Assembly: GCA_964396895.1 (NCBI GenBank)
Contig: CAYNGJ010000001.1
Coordinates: 1 to 64,000 of the forward strand
Direction: 5' to 3'
From: UBA2334 sp964396895
Lineage (GTDB): Bacteria; Pseudomonadota; Gammaproteobacteria; Burkholderiales; Burkholderiaceae_C
Length of the DNA: 64,000 nt
The translations under genes were made by a program, and so were the position numbers. A model generated the notes under the pieces. That model did no database searches. It saw only the letters and a program-made list of their open reading frames with translations, and was not told the DNA's origin. Positions 19,967 through 28,399 of this stretch are shown here, piece by piece (the first letter of the stretch is position 1; each line of letters begins with the position of its first letter).

Positions 19967-21898
19967 TCAGGCTTCCACAATCATGCGGGTGCGCATTTCC
20001 AGGTGGAGGGCGTGGCAGAAATGGGTGCAGTAGCACCAGAACACGCCCGGCTGGTCGGCCATGAAGGTGACCGATGCCGTCTCCAGCGGGTTGACGATGA
20101 AGTTGACGTTGTAGTTGGGGATGGCAAAACCGTGCGTCAGGTCTTCGATCTTGTCGAGGTTGGTCAGGATGAGCGTGACTTCGTCACCTTTCTTGACCTT
20201 GAACTCGCGCATGCTGAAGGCTGGCGCCAGCGATGTCATCTTGACCGTGACCTTTTTGCCGTTGCGGAACACGCCGCTCTCTTTGGGGTCCTTGATGGCC
20301 AGCGGGAAATCATCGAGGGAATACACCTGCTTGGGGCGCAGCAGGTCGCGTTTGAAAATGATGAAGTCGTGCGGCTCGCCGCGCACGGGGTGGTCGGCCA
20401 TCAGCACCATCTTGTCGCCGGAAATGTCGATCAGCTGCTCGTTTTCGGCGTGCAGCGGGCCCACGGGCAGGAAGCGGTCTTTGGAGAATTTGCAACCCAC
20501 TGCCAGGTATTTGCCATCGGCGGCCACGGTCTCGGACTGTGACGCGTTGATGTGGCCTGGCTGGTAGTGGACGTCAATGCGGTCCACCACGTACTTGGCG
20601 GCTTTGTCGCCGGCGTGGAATTTGATGGCGGCGTCCACGTTCCACTTCACCACCTGGCTGTCCAGGAACAACGTGGTGTAAGCATTGCCGCGACCGTCAA
20701 AGGCGGTGTGCAGCGGGCCCAGGCCCAGCTCGACTTCGGCCACGATGGCGGAGTCGATTTTTTCCAGCTTGCCGTCAAACCAGTCCAGCACCTTGGCCAG
20801 CTCGATCACGGTGGCGGTGGGCGACAGCTTGCCGGCGCAGATGAAGTACTTGGTGTCGGGGCTGGCGTTGACGCCGTGGGGGTTTTTGGGCACCGACACA
20901 TAGGCCGACAGCGCGGTCTTGGGATCGGCGTTGGCCTTGCGGGTGGCGTCCACCACGGGCACTTTGGAGCTGCCGATGGTTTTGAACTTGCCGGCCTTGA
21001 CGGCGGCTTCCACGCGGGCGATGTTAAAGAACAGGCAGGCGTCGCGCTCGGCGGCCATCATGTCCTCGTACTTGGCACCCATCTCGATGTTGTACTGGTT
21101 GGTGGCGGCCAACTTGCCATCGTAGGACGTGGCCACGAGGTCGCAGTTGCCGTCGATCAGGGCTTGCCAGCGCACTTCCATGGTTTCGGCATCGACGCAG
21201 CTGAACAGCGACTGGTACTTGCTGGCGTCTTCAATCGGTGCGTTGGGCAGTGGAATGGAGAATTCACCGCCGCAGAACACGCGGGTGGTGAAATTGATGG
21301 CAGGGTCCACCGGGTCGCGCTTGTCCGGGAAAATGCCGTGGAAACCCTGGGCATTGGGCAGCTGGGTGATCTTGTCGCACACGAAGTAGTCGAGACGAAT
21401 GCGCGCAATGCGGCTGTTGATCTTGTCGTTGATCCAGGCGTAGCGGCCATCGTAGTTGCCGTCTTTGTATGAGGCGTGGGTGTGGTGGGTGTCGCCCACG
21501 GTGTAGCGCAACGAGCCATCGGCCTTGGTGCCCATGACTTTCTTGGACTCGTTGGTGATGCCCCAACCCACGAGTGCGTCGGGGGTGAAGCAGGGAATGC
21601 GCAGCAGCTCGCGGCCAGAAGGCAGGCCCAGCACGCGCATGTCACCGGTGTGGCCACCGCTCCACAGGCCGTAATAAGTGTCCAGCTCGCCGGGTTTGAG
21701 GTGGGCGCTGGCACCGGAGCCCGCATGGGCGGCAGCTGGCGCTGCTGGCGCGGCGGCGGGTGTCGCCGCAGGTGCTGAGTCGGGTTTGCTGTTGCAGGCG
21801 GTCACGCCCACTGCCAGCCCCGCCAAGGCGGCGGTGTTGATGAATCGGCGTCGGCCCATGGCCGCGGTATCGGGACGGACGGGGGTGTTTTCGTTCAT
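19967..21898 (-). CDS. nosZ: Nitrous oxide reductase NosZ (Tat-type)
   Basis: 643 aa. Reduces N2O to N2 in the periplasm. The N-terminus carries a twin-arginine motif (GRRRFI, residues 15-20) and, unusually, a lipobox-like VTAC ending at Cys35, followed by an Ala/Pro linker. The CuZ site shows in GDTHHTHASY and scattered His of the beta-propeller; the CuA cupredoxin domain ends with CYCTHFCHALHLEM, supplying two Cys, two His and Met, with HGF upstream. Presence of nosR and Tat export indicate clade I. The start overlaps the preceding DUF2946-like gene by ATGA. Confidence 0.97.
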   Translation of the reverse strand: MNENTPVRPDTAAMGRRRFINTAALAGLAVGVTACNSKPDSAPAATPAAAPAAPAAAHAGSGASAHLKPGELDTYYGLWSGGHTGDMRVLGLPSGRELLRIPCFTPDALVGWGITNESKKVMGTKADGSLRYTVGDTHHTHASYKDGNYDGRYAWINDKINSRIARIRLDYFVCDKITQLPNAQGFHGIFPDKRDPVDPAINFTTRVFCGGEFSIPLPNAPIEDASKYQSLFSCVDAETMEVRWQALIDGNCDLVATSYDGKLAATNQYNIEMGAKYEDMMAAERDACLFFNIARVEAAVKAGKFKTIGSSKVPVVDATRKANADPKTALSAYVSVPKNPHGVNASPDTKYFICAGKLSPTATVIELAKVLDWFDGKLEKIDSAIVAEVELGLGPLHTAFDGRGNAYTTLFLDSQVVKWNVDAAIKFHAGDKAAKYVVDRIDVHYQPGHINASQSETVAADGKYLAVGCKFSKDRFLPVGPLHAENEQLIDISGDKMVLMADHPVRGEPHDFIIFKRDLLRPKQVYSLDDFPLAIKDPKESGVFRNGKKVTVKMTSLAPAFSMREFKVKKGDEVTLILTNLDKIEDLTHGFAIPNYNVNFIVNPLETASVTFMADQPGVFWCYCTHFCHALHLEMRTRMIVEA

Positions 21899-22278
21899 GG
21901 TAATGACCTCTTTGGGATGGACAGGGAAAAAACTGGAGGCCCCCGCGCAGGCGGTGGCGTGGCCATGGCGACCACGGCGGGGGTGATGTCAATGGGCTGA
22001 TCAGGGCTGGCACCTGTTGACCACGAGGGCCAGTGCGAGGGGTGGCTCACCGGGGGGGCGTCTGCCAGAATGCACAGGGGGCAATCGAGCTGGTGCTGTG
22101 TGGTTGAGGGGCTGGCGGGGTCCTCCACCACCACCCACTTGACCTGGCCATTGGCGGAGCAAACGAACGACGTCGGCTGGGCCTGCGCGAGGGGCGACAA
22201 AGCCGCCGCAACCAGCGTCAGAACGAACCACGCCAGCGTCCAGCAGCGCAGTTGAAACATCGATCTGAAAGTCGTCAT
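21895..22278 (-). CDS. DUF2946-like small exported protein, first gene of the nos operon
   Basis: About 127 aa from ATG 22278. A hydrophobic leader (LAWFVLTLVAAALSPLAQA) precedes a short domain with VCSANGQVKWVV and the paired Cys in LDCPLC, a DUF2946-type pattern seen in small metal-associated proteins of Proteobacteria. The gene is translationally coupled to nosZ. Predicted transcription starts at about 22279-22282, so the message would be nearly leaderless; ATG 22260 is an alternative start. A role in copper supply to NosZ is inference from position and Cys content. Confidence 0.7.
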   Translation of the reverse strand: MTTFRSMFQLRCWTLAWFVLTLVAAALSPLAQAQPTSFVCSANGQVKWVVVEDPASPSTTQHQLDCPLCILADAPPVSHPSHWPSWSTGASPDQPIDITPAVVAMATPPPARGPPVFSLSIPKRSLP

Positions 22279-22285
22279 GGCGGTC

Positions 22286-22330
22286 AGTATAGGTATGCGG
22301 AGTGCCAATTTGCTGATTGATATTTGTCAA
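22286..22330 (-). promoter_or_regulatory. FNR/DNR-type anaerobic promoter of the nos operon
   Basis: On the minus strand TTGAC-AAAT-ATCAA (22330-22317) matches the FNR/DNR/NNR box TTGAT-N4-ATCAA in nine of ten positions. A -10-like TATACT lies at 22291-22286. The box centre is about 41-44 bases upstream of the expected start point near 22280, the spacing of a class II activated promoter. This fits oxygen/NO-controlled denitrification expression. Confidence 0.75.
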
Positions 22331-22410
22331 GGCTTGTCGATTCGGGTGTGTTTTGGGGAATGGATACATTTACAGTCAACAATGCGCCGACGCTAAATAA
22401 GAGACTACTT

Positions 22411-22460
22411 ATTTGATAGCTTGTTTGCGCGCCCAATCTTGGTGCGCTGGCCGAATGTGG
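22411..22460 (-). repeat. Dispersed short repeat, copy E (intergenic)
   Basis: Read on the minus strand: GGCCAGCGC, 23 bases, then GCTATCAAAT. It lies between the nos promoter and the cytochrome gene, the only copy of five entirely outside genes, and has a 23- rather than 20-base spacer. Confidence 0.5.
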
Positions 22461-22507
22461 TCACGGTTTGGCGGTCGGTTTTGTTGTTCACTTTTTTGGA
22501 TTACCCC

Positions 22508-22900
22508 ATGCGACACCCCATTGCTTTGCTGTCCGCCGCTTTTCTGGCCCTGTCTCTGACCGCTTGCGGCGACAAGCCCGCGCCTGCCCCTGTGGCTGCT
22601 CCGACCCCGGCACCCGCTGCCGCCCCGGCCCCCGTGGTGGCCGACAACGCCCTGGGCAAGGGCGTGTACGGCAAAACCTGTGCGCTGTGTCACGCCGCTG
22701 GCGTGGCCGGTGCGCCCAAGCCAGGTGACAAGGCCGATTGGGGCCCCCGCATCGCCCAGGGCAAAGACACCCTCTACAAGCACGCCATTGAGGGATACAC
22801 GGGCGCCAAGGGCATGATGCCGGCGCGCGGCGGTGGCGCCAGCCTGTCCGACGACGAGGTCAAGGCCGCTGTTGATTTCATGGTGGCCCAGTCCCAGTGA
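22508..22900 (+). CDS. Lipoprotein monohaem cytochrome c
   Basis: 130 aa from ATG 22508. The leader ends in lipobox LTAC (Cys about residue 19), followed by an Ala/Pro tether of about 27 residues, then a class I cytochrome domain with the haem motif CALCH and a distal Met candidate in KGMMPARGGG. The fold resembles short cytochromes c5/c555. Divergent from nosZ and co-directional with the ApbE gene 19 bases later, it is a likely electron donor to NosZ. No strong Shine-Dalgarno is seen. Confidence 0.88.
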   Translation: MRHPIALLSAAFLALSLTACGDKPAPAPVAAPTPAPAAAPAPVVADNALGKGVYGKTCALCHAAGVAGAPKPGDKADWGPRIAQGKDTLYKHAIEGYTGAKGMMPARGGGASLSDDEVKAAVDFMVAQSQ

Positions 22901-22919
22901 GCTTGGCGAGGTGCCACCC

Positions 22920-23948
22920 ATGTCCTCGATGACTCCCACCTTGCCGGTGCCCGGACGACGGTGCCTGGCCATGGCGCTGCCCTTGCTGGCCTGTGGTTTG
23001 TGGGTGCCCACCGTGCGCGCGGCATCCGATGTGCACCGGGCATCGCACCCGCTCATGGGTACCCGGGTGGACCTCACCCTGCAAGGCCCCGACCCTGCGC
23101 AACTGGCCCAGGCCGCCGATGCCGCCCTGGCGGAAATGTCCCGCCTGGCGGCAGCCATGAGCCGCTTTCAGCCCACCAGCGAACTCAACGCCATCAACCT
23201 GATGGCGGGGTTGCAACCTGTTCCGGTCTCGCCGGAGCTGATGGCGGTGCTGGCCATGGCTCAACACGCTCACCAGGCCAGCGGCGGTGCCTTTGACGCC
23301 ACCGTGGGCAGTTTGGGCGACTGGCGTTCAGGTGCCAACCCCAGCCACAGGCCCACGGCGGCGCGCGTGCAAGCGCAACTCAAGCTGGTGGGTCAGGCCA
23401 ATGCGCTGGTGTTGGATGCGGCGCGGGGCACGGCCTACCTCCGCACCCGTGGCACTCGCCTGGACCTGGGTGGGATCGCCAAGCTGCCCATCCTGCAAGC
23501 GGGCATGGCCCAGTTGCAGCGGCGCGGGGTGCGCAACGCCATGCTCAACGGTGGGGGGGACGTGCTGGTCAGTGGCCACTTGCAGGGCCGACCTTGGCGC
23601 GTGGGTGTGCGCGATCCGCGCCAGCCCGATCGGTTGCTGGGCACCGTGCACCTGTCGCAAGGCTGGGTGGCCGCGTCGGGTGACTACGAACGTTTTGTCA
23701 TGCACCAGGGACAGCGGCTGCACCACATCCTGGACCCACGCAATGGTCAGCCCTCAAGGGGGACCCATGGCGTGGTGCTGCTGAGCACCGATCTGGCCGC
23801 CGTCAATGGCATGGGCACCGCCACCATGGTGTCGGGTGTGTTGGCGGCCAAGGCGCTGGTGGCGCGCACACCCGGGCTGGAGGCCTTGGTGGCCAGCGCG
23901 GATGGCAGCCTTTGGGCGTCCGGGGGCATGGCCCGTCAGTTGGCCTGA
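22920..23948 (+). CDS. apbE: FAD:protein FMN transferase (ApbE family, NosX role)
   Basis: 342 aa with an N-terminal signal-like segment. ApbE hallmarks are HPLMGTRVDLTL, the Mg/FAD-binding region SGGAFDATVG, LDLGGIAKLP, AMLNGGGDVLVSG and the late HHILDPRNGQPS block. The enzyme transfers FMN from FAD onto a Thr of an SGAT-type motif; the NosR encoded in the opposite operon carries such a motif, making this the NosX equivalent. It follows the cytochrome gene closely and is probably co-transcribed. Confidence 0.92.
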   Translation: MSSMTPTLPVPGRRCLAMALPLLACGLWVPTVRAASDVHRASHPLMGTRVDLTLQGPDPAQLAQAADAALAEMSRLAAAMSRFQPTSELNAINLMAGLQPVPVSPELMAVLAMAQHAHQASGGAFDATVGSLGDWRSGANPSHRPTAARVQAQLKLVGQANALVLDAARGTAYLRTRGTRLDLGGIAKLPILQAGMAQLQRRGVRNAMLNGGGDVLVSGHLQGRPWRVGVRDPRQPDRLLGTVHLSQGWVAASGDYERFVMHQGQRLHHILDPRNGQPSRGTHGVVLLSTDLAAVNGMGTATMVSGVLAAKALVARTPGLEALVASADGSLWASGGMARQLA

Positions 23949-23999
23949 CCCGCCGCCGTTCTCCCGTCGTCACTTCGGGCCGTCCAGGTCCGTTGCAAG

Positions 24000-24917
24000 T
24001 CACATGGCCTTGAACAGGTGGGCGTACAGGCGGCTGACCGCCAAGCGCTCGGTGCGCTGGCGCAGGTGCAACCACAGCTTGCCCGCGTCGTCGCGGCTGA
24101 CGCGTGCGATGGCGTCGGCGCGCACCACCGTGCCCCGGTGGACCTGCCAGAAATGCTGGGGGTCCAGCTGGGGCAGCAGCTCTTTGAGGGGGGTGCGTAT
24201 CAGCACCTCGCGCTCGGGTGTGAGCACCCGCACGTACTTGTCGGCGGCTTCAAAGTACAGCACCTCGGCCACCGGCACCATCACCAGGCTGCTGCCCGCG
24301 CCACTGCCCACGCTGGCGGGTATGACGGTGAGCCGTGGCATGGCCGTGGTGGGCGCGGCGGCCTGTGTACCGGTGTGGGCCAGCAAGCCCGTCTGCTTCA
24401 GCAGGGCGGCCAGTTGCGCCAGCTGTTCGGCGCCGGGGGCGCTGTCGGTGGGGTGGTGGGGCAGGGGCGTGGCGTCGGCCTGGGTGGTGGACGCTGCGGG
24501 TGCCGCCAGCCGGGTGCGCAGGCGCGCCACGGTTTGCTGCAGCCGGGTGCGCTGCACGGGCTTGAGGACGTAGTCCACGGCCTGCAGGTCAAAGGCCTGG
24601 CAGGCGTACTGGTCGTAGGCCGTGACAAACACCAGTGCCGGGAAGGGGCGCGCACCGTGCTCGGGCCAGGCATCGGCCAGCTCGGCGGCGGCTTCCAGCC
24701 CGGACTGGCCGGGCATGCGGATGTCCAGAAACAGCACGTCGGGCTGCCAGGCCAAGGCCTGTGACACCGCACCATGGCCGTCGCCCACCGTGGCCAGCAC
24801 CTGCAGCTCGGGCCACACGGCGACCAGCTCGGCCCGCAGGGCGGCGGCCAGCAGGGGCTCGTCTTCGGCCAGCAGGGCGGTGGGGCGCGCCGGATCTGGG
24901 TGGGGAGGGATGCTCAT
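24000..24917 (-). CDS. LytTR-type response regulator
   Basis: 305 aa. The receiver domain holds the acidic pocket (EDE, residues 18-20), phospho-acceptor Asp65 in LFLDIRMPG, Thr99 and Lys119. A Pro/Ala-rich linker of about 70 residues, longer than usual, leads to a C-terminal LytTR DNA-binding domain (VLYFEAADKYVRVLT, FWQVHRGTVVRADAI, LAVSRLYAHLFKAM). It belongs to the AlgR/LytR class. The start overlaps the histidine kinase stop by ATGA. Targets are unknown. Confidence 0.93.
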   Translation of the reverse strand: MSIPPHPDPARPTALLAEDEPLLAAALRAELVAVWPELQVLATVGDGHGAVSQALAWQPDVLFLDIRMPGQSGLEAAAELADAWPEHGARPFPALVFVTAYDQYACQAFDLQAVDYVLKPVQRTRLQQTVARLRTRLAAPAASTTQADATPLPHHPTDSAPGAEQLAQLAALLKQTGLLAHTGTQAAAPTTAMPRLTVIPASVGSGAGSSLVMVPVAEVLYFEAADKYVRVLTPEREVLIRTPLKELLPQLDPQHFWQVHRGTVVRADAIARVSRDDAGKLWLHLRQRTERLAVSRLYAHLFKAM

Positions 24918-26023
24918 GGTGTTTTTATGGAAAAAGTGGCTTCAGCGCATGTTCCACGTGGAAAGTTTGCTACTAATTTGAGTATTCCGTTTGGGCCGTA
25001 CTGGGTGCGCAAGCGCTCGCGCACCTGGGTCAGGCCAAAGCCGTGGTGTGGGTCACCCGGCGCCAGACCCACGCCGGTGTCGCGCACGGTCAGCGTCAAC
25101 CAGGGGCCGTCGAGGCGGGCACTGACGGTGATCTGCCCGCCCGCCACCTGGGGCTCCAGCCCGTGGCGAATGGCGTTTTCCACCAGGGGCTGCAGCAGCA
25201 GTGGAGGCACGGGCACGTCGCGCAGCGCATCGGGCAGGTCGAGCGTGGTGCTCAGGCGTGGGCCCATGCGCACGGACATGAGGGCCAGGTAGTCGGCCAG
25301 GCGCTCGAACTCGGTGGACAGTGGGTGCACACCCGTGGTGTTGCGGCTGGCGCTGAGCGTGGCGCGCAGGTAGGCAATCAGGTGGTCCAGCATGGCCTGT
25401 GCCTTGTCGGCGTCCAGGCCGATGAGTGCGCGCAGATTGGCCAGGGTGTTGAACAGCATGTGCGGCTCCAGCTGGCTTTGCAGCAGCGCCAACTGGGCCT
25501 CGGTGGTTTGGCGCTGGGTGCGCTCCAGTTCGCTTTGCAGGTAGTTGCTTTTGCCGACGAGGTAGAAGTACAGCGTCATGGCGCTGCCGACCACCAGGGT
25601 CATCACCAGCAGCATCCAGGCCATGCGCGGGTTGGCGTTGAGCAGCAGCCCCGGGTGGTCTGCGTACAGGTTGCCCAGCGTGGTGCCGATGGCGGCCCCC
25701 AGCAGCACACCGCTGGGCACCAGCAGCGCCATGCGCCAGCCCGTGGGGAAACCACCGGGGTCGCCCTGGCGGCCCAACCATTGGGCCCCGGCGTTGATCA
25801 GCGCCCAGATGGACAACCCAATGGCCTGCGAATACACCATTTGCTCGTCCAGCGGGCCGGTGTTGGCCCACCACAGCATGAGGGCGATGCCGCTGTTGAC
25901 CCCGACCGTGATGGCCGCACCCTTGAACAGGGTGCGTGGTGAGCACGGTGTGTGGGCTGGGTGGGCCGTCTGCTCGGCTGGGTGCGTTGGATTTGACGCT
26001 TCTGAGGGGGCAGCTGTGGTCAT
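24914..26023 (-). CDS. LytS/AlgZ-type sensor histidine kinase
   Basis: About 369 aa from ATG 26023. Four predicted membrane helices (residues about 34-160) are followed by the His_kinase domain with LEPHMLFNTLANLRAL (His188) and the ATPase domain with N-box PLVENAIRHGLEP and G-box DTGVGLAPGD. It lacks a DHp of the classic type, as usual in LytS kinases. The last 17 or so residues and the stop are encoded within a dispersed repeat copy (24931-24981), so the C-terminus has been rewritten by repeat insertion. Confidence 0.92.
   Translation of the reverse strand: MTTAAPSEASNPTHPAEQTAHPAHTPCSPRTLFKGAAITVGVNSGIALMLWWANTGPLDEQMVYSQAIGLSIWALINAGAQWLGRQGDPGGFPTGWRMALLVPSGVLLGAAIGTTLGNLYADHPGLLLNANPRMAWMLLVMTLVVGSAMTLYFYLVGKSNYLQSELERTQRQTTEAQLALLQSQLEPHMLFNTLANLRALIGLDADKAQAMLDHLIAYLRATLSASRNTTGVHPLSTEFERLADYLALMSVRMGPRLSTTLDLPDALRDVPVPPLLLQPLVENAIRHGLEPQVAGGQITVSARLDGPWLTLTVRDTGVGLAPGDPHHGFGLTQVRERLRTQYGPNGILKLVANFPRGTCAEATFSIKTP
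24931..24981 (+). repeat. Dispersed short repeat, copy D (3' end of kinase gene)
   Basis: AAAAAGTGGCTTCAGCGC, 20 bases, then GCTACTAATTTGA. The 20-base middle contains the palindrome TTCCACGTGGAA. It supplies the last coding part of the minus-strand kinase gene. Confidence 0.7.
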
Positions 26024-26072
26024 GGGGGCAGTGTAGTTTTCACAACGGCTTCGGTGCAGCTGCTGTGCGCGC

Positions 26073-26486
26073 TCACAGCAGGCCCAGCCACTGGCCCCAC
26101 ACCAGCTGGCCCAACAACCGACCAGGCAGCAGCGTGAACACGCCAGCGCCCACACAAGCTGACCAGTACAGAGCCTGCATGGTCTTGCGGTGGCCGACCA
26201 AGTTGTGCCCTACCAGAAACCGAAAGGCCATGAACAACCCACCCAAGCTCAGTGGCACCAGCAGGTGAATGGGTGTGTAGCCCCCGATGTTGGGCAGGGC
26301 GAAGTCGCGGATGAACAGCGCCGACACCGCTGTGGCCAGCATCAGCGTGACCCAGGCGTAGCCCGCAGCCCGGTGCATCATGGGTCGCAGGGTGTGGCCC
26401 TGGCGCGCCCAAATGGCCACAGGGCCCAGGACCAGGGCGCCGAGTGCGGCGGCGAGGTGGATGGCGATGGTGGGGGTCAGTTGCAT
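26073..26486 (-). CDS. DUF2306-like small membrane protein
   Basis: 137 aa, four hydrophobic helices. ATIAIHLAAALGALVLGP, MMHRAAGYAWVTLML and GHRKTMQALYW fit the DUF2306 pattern, with conserved His residues within helices, as in small haem- or quinone-associated membrane proteins; that biochemical role is not established. ATG 26486 is chosen because earlier in-frame sequence is non-hydrophobic and Pro-rich. It lies downstream of nothing on its strand and is followed by the histidine kinase gene's upstream end 49 bases away in the same direction. Confidence 0.75.
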   Translation of the reverse strand: MQLTPTIAIHLAAALGALVLGPVAIWARQGHTLRPMMHRAAGYAWVTLMLATAVSALFIRDFALPNIGGYTPIHLLVPLSLGGLFMAFRFLVGHNLVGHRKTMQALYWSACVGAGVFTLLPGRLLGQLVWGQWLGLL

Positions 26487-26744
26487 GGTGGGCTCGTCGG
26501 TGCTTGGCGGGGTGTCGTGTACTTGGCGTCCGGTGTGCGGGCTTGGGGTGAACTGTGGCACTGGTCCCTGGCGGACACGCAGTGGTTTGCGACCAAACGC
26601 AGCCCCGGTGGTGCCAGCTGCCGGTGGTGAGCGCGAAGGGTGTGCCAAGGGCAGCGGGCGCCAGCGGGGGATCTTTACCTGCCAGATACACAAACAAGCC
26701 CCGCCGCACCGGCGGTGTACGGCCGCCTTCCTACAATTCCCGAC

Positions 26745-28385
26745 ATGAAAAAATCAACCTGGATGACGGCTGCAGTGTTGCTCGCGTTGGCGGGCGGTGG
26801 CGGTGCGTGGTGGTGGTCGCAGCAGTCGGCCAACGGTGTGGTGGCCTGGCGCACGGGCACGCTGGAGCGGGGCAGCCTGCAGGCCACGGTGTCGGCATCG
26901 GGCACGGTGAACCCGGTCACCCAGGTGTCTGTCAGCAGCCAGATCAGCGGGCAGGTGCGCAACGTGTTTGCCGACTTCAACGCCGAGGTCAAGGCCGGGC
27001 AACTGATTGCCGAGATCGACCCCGAAACCTACGAGTACCGCGTGCGCTCGGCGCAGGCCGATGTGGATGCTGCCCGCGCCACGGTGCTCACCGCGCAGGC
27101 CAACGCCGCCGCCAGCCGGGCGGCCATTTCCCGTGCGCAGACCGACCTGGCCGAGGCCCGCCGGGTGCATGAGCGCAACCAGCAACTGGTGGCGCAGGGC
27201 TTCATTGCCCAGAGCGAGGCCGACCGCACACGGGCCGTTCTGCAGTCGGCCGAGGAAACGCTCAAGTCCACCCAGGCGCAACTGGGTGTGAGCGAGGCGC
27301 AGATCAAGACCGCGCAGGCCAGCGTGGCCCAGAAAGAGGCGGTGCTGGCGCAGTCGCGGGTGGACCTGGGGCGCACGCAGATCAAGTCGCCGGTGAATGG
27401 CATCGTCATCAAGCGCACGGTGGAGCGCGGCCAGACCGTGGCCGCCAGCCTGCAGGCGCCCGAGCTGTTCGTGATTGCGCAGAACCTGTCGGACATGCAG
27501 GTGGACGCCAGCATCGACGAGGCCGACGTGGGCCGCATTCGTCCCGGCCAGAAGGCCAGCTTCACGGTGGATGCCTTCCCGGGTCAAACCTTTGAGGGCC
27601 AAGTCAACCAGGTGCGCAAAGCCGGGCAGAACGTGAGCAACGTGGTGACCTATGTGGCGGTGATTGCGTTCTCCAACGCCTCGGGCCGCCTGTTGCCCGG
27701 CATGACCGCCAACGTGCGCGTGGTGACCGATGTGCGGGCCGACGCCCTCAAGGTGCCCAACGCCGCGCTGCGGGTGCGCATGGCCGGTGTGGAGCCGGTG
27801 AAGACGGCTGAAAATACAGAAGCAAACAAACCAATACCATCAAGCGACGGAGGCCAAAAAGATTCAAAAACTGTCGCTGCGCCTGCCGCGCCAGCGGGTG
27901 GTGGGGCGGGCGCGGCGGCGCTGGCCGAATTCCGCCAGCGCCTGGTCACTGAGCTGGCGCTGGACAACGCCCAGCAGCAGAAAGTGGACGCCGTTTACAC
28001 CGCCGCCCGCCCCGAGTTTGGCAAGCTGCGCGAGCTGCCCGAGGACCAGCGCGCCAAGGCCCGCGAGCGCGTGCTGGGCGACATCCGCGCCAAGGTGGCC
28101 GAGGTGCTGACGCCCGAGCAGCGGCCCAAATACGCCGCCCTGGTGGCCGAAAGTGCGGGGCGTCAGACCACGCGGGGACGCCTGTTTGTGCCCGGTGCCG
28201 ATGGCAAGGCCGTGGCCTACGACGTGCGCCTGGGCCTGAGCGACGGCACCAGCACCGAGTTGCTGGTGCCACCCAATTCGCCGTTGGCCGAGGTGTTCCA
28301 GCCGGGGGCCACGGTGATCACGGGTCAGCCCTCGGCGGCGGGTGCGCCCAAACCCACCGGTGGCGCACCGCGCATGCCGTTCTGA
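26745..28385 (+). CDS. MacA-like periplasmic adaptor with Spy/CpxP-like insert
   Basis: 546 aa membrane-fusion protein. After an N-terminal anchor comes the barrel-sandwich segment (VSVSSQISGQVRNVFADF), a long coiled-coil hairpin (about residues 100-205), and IKSPVNGIVIKRTVERGQTV. Between the beta-barrel and the C-terminal membrane-proximal domain there is an extra segment of about 100 residues (LALDNAQQQKVDAVY ... EVLTPEQRPKY) that looks like an LTXXQ/Spy-CpxP helical domain. An AT-rich repeat copy (27811-27860) lies just before it. It pairs with the downstream MacB-like ATPase and permease; no TolC gene is adjacent. Confidence 0.88.
   Translation: MKKSTWMTAAVLLALAGGGGAWWWSQQSANGVVAWRTGTLERGSLQATVSASGTVNPVTQVSVSSQISGQVRNVFADFNAEVKAGQLIAEIDPETYEYRVRSAQADVDAARATVLTAQANAAASRAAISRAQTDLAEARRVHERNQQLVAQGFIAQSEADRTRAVLQSAEETLKSTQAQLGVSEAQIKTAQASVAQKEAVLAQSRVDLGRTQIKSPVNGIVIKRTVERGQTVAASLQAPELFVIAQNLSDMQVDASIDEADVGRIRPGQKASFTVDAFPGQTFEGQVNQVRKAGQNVSNVVTYVAVIAFSNASGRLLPGMTANVRVVTDVRADALKVPNAALRVRMAGVEPVKTAENTEANKPIPSSDGGQKDSKTVAAPAAPAGGGAGAAALAEFRQRLVTELALDNAQQQKVDAVYTAARPEFGKLRELPEDQRAKARERVLGDIRAKVAEVLTPEQRPKYAALVAESAGRQTTRGRLFVPGADGKAVAYDVRLGLSDGTSTELLVPPNSPLAEVFQPGATVITGQPSAAGAPKPTGGAPRMPF
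27811..27860 (-). repeat. Dispersed short repeat, copy B (inside adaptor gene)
   Basis: On the minus strand TTTTTGGCCTCCGTCGC, 20 bases, then GCTTCTGTATTTT. It is translated in the adaptor as a polar Asn/Thr/Ser/Lys-rich linker, unlike the surrounding Ala-rich sequence. Confidence 0.55.
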
Positions 28386-28399
28386 GCGGGGGCTGTGCC

